Below the pieces are notes generated by a model. The model was not told the DNA's origin. It saw only the letters and a list, made by a program, of their open reading frames with translations, and made no database searches. From positions 1-7,595 of the forward strand of contig DATBIS010000018.1 of assembly GCA_036556805.1 (NCBI GenBank): DNA of 7,595 nucleotides, given 5' to 3'. This DNA is from DATBIS01 sp036556805 (GTDB taxonomy: Bacteria > Actinomycetota > UBA4738 > HRBIN12). The position numbers and the translations under genes were made by a program. Of the stretch, positions 6,151 to 7,595 are shown piece by piece. Each line of letters opens with the position of its first letter. The stretch's first letter is position 1.

Positions 6151-6678
6151 CTACGTGAAGGAAGAAGTCGACGCGGCGAAGGGGGTGGCTTCCTTCCGCG
6201 GAGCCTCGATGTCGCGGAGCCGGACGCACTGCGTGACGCGATATCGCCGCAACATCCCGAGTTCCCTTTCCCCGAAGTACCTCTCGACCGCGTCGGTGGA
6301 AACGAGCTCAGGACGGCCGACCTGAAAGGTTCCGCCCTCGTGCACGATCGTGGCGGATCCGCCGGCGAGCACGTTCTTCAGCCAATCGGTGTTGAGCCCG
6401 TAGACGGTTGCGATCACGAACCCGTCTTCGGTTCGCCGCGCTGCAACCGGTGTCTGGAACGCCCTTCCCGAAAGACGACCGGTGTGACGGATCAGGGACG
6501 CATACGAACCGGGCTTGCCCGCGGACCGCATCAGGTAGCGGTTGCCGATGCCGCGATTGAACCGGCGAACGGCGTTCAGCACCCAGGGGGTCTTCGCGCG
6601 CATCCCGATCTTGAACACTCCCACGACGAGCACCACCGCGAGGAGCAGGACCCCGACGACGACAAGGATCGGTACCAC
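6151..6678 (-). CDS. membrane-anchored deazaflavin (F420)-dependent nitroreductase-family protein
   Basis: A 175-residue protein of the deazaflavin-dependent nitroreductase (Ddn-like) family, a split-barrel fold that uses reduced F420 on quinones or nitro compounds in characterised members. A single N-terminal membrane helix (PILVVVGVLLLAVVLVVGVF, residues 3-22) is followed by basic residues, suggesting an N-out anchor with the domain on the cytoplasmic face. Family blocks: SLIRHTGRLSGRAFQTPV (61-78), the R-x-TGR-x-SG signature, then VYGLNTDWLKNVLA (92-105), GSATIVHEGGTFQVG (107-121) and ERYFGERE (132-139). The start is GTG 6678-6676 with AAAGGAGG at 6687-6694, eight bases upstream. Substrate is not determinable. 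The family points to an F420-producing host, typical of actinobacteria. It is divergent from the 6970-7320 gene. Confidence 0.85.
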   Translation of the reverse strand: MVPILVVVGVLLLAVVLVVGVFKIGMRAKTPWVLNAVRRFNRGIGNRYLMRSAGKPGSYASLIRHTGRLSGRAFQTPVAARRTEDGFVIATVYGLNTDWLKNVLAGGSATIVHEGGTFQVGRPELVSTDAVERYFGERELGMLRRYRVTQCVRLRDIEAPRKEATPFAASTSSFT

Positions 6679-6686
6679 GGCTCTCG

Positions 6687-6694
6687 CCTCCTTT
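6687..6694 (-). promoter_or_regulatory. near-perfect Shine-Dalgarno setting the GTG start of the Ddn-like gene
   Basis: AAAGGAGG on the minus strand, 8 bases before GTG 6678-6676. It excludes the longer in-frame reading that continues upstream without stops and fixes the membrane helix at the very N-terminus. Confidence 0.75.
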
Positions 6695-6878
6695 GGCTCT
6701 GGTTCTGACTCAAGCCTCGATCCGTGTCGGCGAGTTGCCCAGGGTCGAAGGGCCCACTCTCTCGCGTCCTCTCGGGGGCGGAGCGCGCGTACCGATTTCG
6801 TGCCCGCCACCCGCCAGCCAGCCTGCGTCCGCTTGACGTGATCTTCGACTAGTCTTGAGCGAGCAGCGAAGATTCGTC

Positions 6879-6906
6879 CGAGGCCGCCTCTTCGGGGGCG
6901 GCTTCG
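6879..6906 (+). repeat. stem-loop with cUUCGg tetraloop, 12-bp stem
   Basis: Left arm 6879-6890 pairs with right arm 6895-6906 over 12 positions including two G-U wobbles (6882/6903 and 6889/6896), closing on a C(UUCG)G tetraloop at 6890-6895. It lies 63 bases upstream of the GTG at 6970 and has no following T-run, so it is not a canonical intrinsic terminator. A 5'-UTR structure or a transcription-blocking hairpin are both possible. Confidence 0.6.
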
Positions 6907-6969
6907 TGCTCTTGGAGGTCTGTCAACCGACCGGACACCAAGAAGACCCGGAAGGGACAAGGTGCAACC

Positions 6970-7320
6970 GTGAAGGACGTGCAGAACGTGGTTCCCACGG
7001 TTCGGTTCAAGCGGGAAGTCGAGGTCTTCCAAGGCGGTGCCATCGGCGAGCTCGTGCTGGAGTTCGGCGGCAGGAGCTGGCTCTTCCCGTACCAAGTCGT
7101 GCAGGACACGCACAGCATCTACTTGGACGCACCCGCGGAACTGAAGATCGCGTCACCGGCGTGGTCGACGTGTGACCACTTCGCGTTGATCCACAAGGAG
7201 ATCGACGAGAGGTACGACCTCGACGGATACGGCCTGGAGGAATGTCGTGGTTGGGATGACGTACCCGAGGTCTTGAGAGACCAAGTTCAGCACGTCTTCC
7301 ACCCCGAGGACTTCGGCTAG
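6970..7320 (+). CDS. hypothetical protein, 116 residues
   Basis: I do not recognise this protein. It is a soluble, acidic 116-residue chain. The first half reads as beta-rich (TVRFKREVEVFQGG, GELVLEFGGRSWLFPYQVV, HSIYLDAPAELKIA). The second half looks helical and is rich in Asp/Glu/His (HFALIHKEIDERYDLDGYG, then WDDVPEVLRDQVQHVF). There is no signal peptide, membrane segment or metal motif beyond scattered His and one Cys in each of the STCDHF and LEECRGW regions. The start is GTG 6970 with AGGTG five bases upstream, a moderate site; upstream in-frame codons reach a TGA at 6856 without another good start. It ends 24 bases from the convergent tRNA-Lys gene. Codon bias and a sensible protein-like composition support coding. 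Confidence 0.65.
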   Translation: MKDVQNVVPTVRFKREVEVFQGGAIGELVLEFGGRSWLFPYQVVQDTHSIYLDAPAELKIASPAWSTCDHFALIHKEIDERYDLDGYGLEECRGWDDVPEVLRDQVQHVFHPEDFG

Positions 7321-7325
7321 GGGTC

Positions 7326-7339
7326 TTTCCCAAGGGAAA
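7326..7339. repeat. short inverted repeat between hypothetical gene and tRNA-Lys
   Basis: TTTCCC-AA-GGGAAA lies 5 bases after the stop at 7320 and 5 bases before the tRNA-Lys 3' end. As RNA it can form a small 5-bp hairpin with a CAAG or CUUG loop on either strand. It has no T-run and a short stem, so at best it is a weak bidirectional terminator or a tRNA 3'-processing landmark. Confidence 0.35.
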
Positions 7340-7344
7340 CGGAG

Positions 7345-7418
7345 TGGGCCCCCCGGGACTCGAACCCGGAACCTGCGGATTAAGAGTCCGTTGCTCTGCC
7401 AGATTGAGCTAGAGGCCC
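7345..7418 (-). tRNA. tRNA-Lys (anticodon CUU)
   Basis: A 74-base cloverleaf on the minus strand. The acceptor GGGCCTC pairs with GGGGCCC (one T-G wobble). The D-arm is GCTC/GAGC with GG in the 9-base loop. The anticodon stem ACGGA/TCCGC has an A-C mismatch at the top pair only, and the loop CTCTTAA gives anticodon CTT. The T-arm CCGGG/CCCGG has loop TTCGAGT. The discriminator is A, and CCA is not encoded (CTC follows). It lies 39 bases downstream of tRNA-His and is probably co-transcribed with it. Confidence 0.95.
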
Positions 7419-7457
7419 GCCGGAGTCTAACAAGCGGGCACTGGCTCTTGGATGGAG

Positions 7458-7533
7458 GGTGACCGAGGGGATTTGAACCCCCAACCCCCAGGACCACAAC
7501 CTGGTGCTCTAACCTAATTGAGCTACGGCCACC
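7458..7533 (-). tRNA. tRNA-His (anticodon GUG)
   Basis: A full cloverleaf on the minus strand. The acceptor GTGGCCG pairs with CGGTCAC (one G-T wobble). The D-arm is GCTC/GAGC. The anticodon stem CCAGG/CCTGG is perfect around loop TTGTGGT, giving GTG. The T-arm GGGGG/CCCCT has loop TTCAAAT. The gene encodes the G at position -1 (7533) opposite C73 (7458), the identity element of histidine tRNA. CCA is not encoded. A possible -10 TATCGT (7559-7554) lies 20 bases upstream, but its -35 is poor. Confidence 0.95.
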
Positions 7534-7595
7534 ACGTTCGGCGAAGCGAGTCAACGATACCAACGGATCTTCGCCCGGCATAGCTGAATGCCGTT

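Larger units (their letters stand above)
6679..6969. other. divergent intergenic spacer
   Basis: 291 bases between the leftward Ddn-like gene and the rightward hypothetical gene. It must carry both promoters, but no pair of -35/-10 boxes with proper spacing is evident. TTGACG at 6833-6838 is a fair -35, but the nearest TAnnnT (TAGTCT, 6850-6855) is only 11 bases away. It also holds the hairpin at 6879-6906. Confidence 0.55.

Noticed and set aside
6849..6940. Minus-strand acidic mini-frame (29 codons, ending SLLAQD) over the UUCG hairpin
   Set aside because: GTG start without ribosome-binding site; most of its Glu/Ala pattern is explained by the hairpin arms. Too short to support without homologues.
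6679..7113. 145-codon upstream extension of the Ddn-like gene
   Set aside because: A near-perfect AAAGGAGG lies 8 bases before GTG 6678, which puts the membrane helix at the N-terminus. The extension is antisense to the 6970-7320 gene and has shadow composition.
7345..7418. Possible integration site at tRNA-Lys
   Set aside because: No direct copy of the tRNA 3' end and no integrase are present in the window.
7576..7593. Hairpin CGGCAT/ATGCCG at the right edge
   Set aside because: A 6-bp stem with no T-run on either strand at the window limit; no gene in view that it would terminate.

Overview
The window is very GC-rich bacterial chromosome. It contains six complete protein genes recognised at family level or as plausible coding sequence, one further hypothetical gene, one gene cut by the left edge, and two tRNA genes. 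Codon third positions are overwhelmingly G/C. Start codons are unusually often GTG or TTG, the tRNAs do not encode CCA, and there is a deazaflavin (F420)-type reductase and a small Trp/Tyr-rich membrane protein of a kind I associate with actinobacteria. Together these suggest a member of the Actinomycetota, possibly a poorly cultured lineage. That assignment is inference; no phylogenetic marker is present.

Layout, left to right. Positions 1-3209 (minus strand) form a probable three-gene operon. A sigma-70-like promoter at 3268-3297 precedes a Tat-exported PhoX/DUF839-family protein (1716-3209). After 20 bases comes a class III PLP aminotransferase (334-1695), which overlaps by 4 bases (TTGA) the start of an SMP-30/gluconolactonase-like protein (1-337, C-terminus beyond the window). 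Divergent from this operon is a hypothetical protein with a long Asp/Glu run (3310-3894, plus strand). It ends 6 bases from the stop of a convergent PYROXD2-like FAD oxidoreductase (3901-5505, minus strand). That oxidoreductase has a perfect -35 box, a good -10 box and a strong Shine-Dalgarno sequence, but the codon at the right place is ATC rather than ATG/GTG/TTG.

Positions 5506-5894 are largely non-coding and hold the oxidoreductase promoter and the leader of a 62-residue membrane protein (5895-6083, plus). This converges on a membrane-anchored deazaflavin-dependent nitroreductase-family protein (6151-6678, minus). A 291-base divergent spacer follows, containing a strong cUUCGg-capped hairpin, then a 116-residue hypothetical protein (6970-7320, plus). 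The right end carries tRNA-Lys(CUU) and tRNA-His(GUG) on the minus strand.

How the genes work together: only the PhoX-aminotransferase-SMP-30 group looks co-transcribed, and its shared substrate cannot be read from the sequence. The rest look like independent housekeeping or redox genes. I see no CRISPR array, insertion sequence, phage gene or toxin-antitoxin pair, and I do not claim a new multi-gene system. The most unusual signals are the apparent AUC start of the oxidoreductase, the general scarcity of ATG starts, and the UUCG hairpin.
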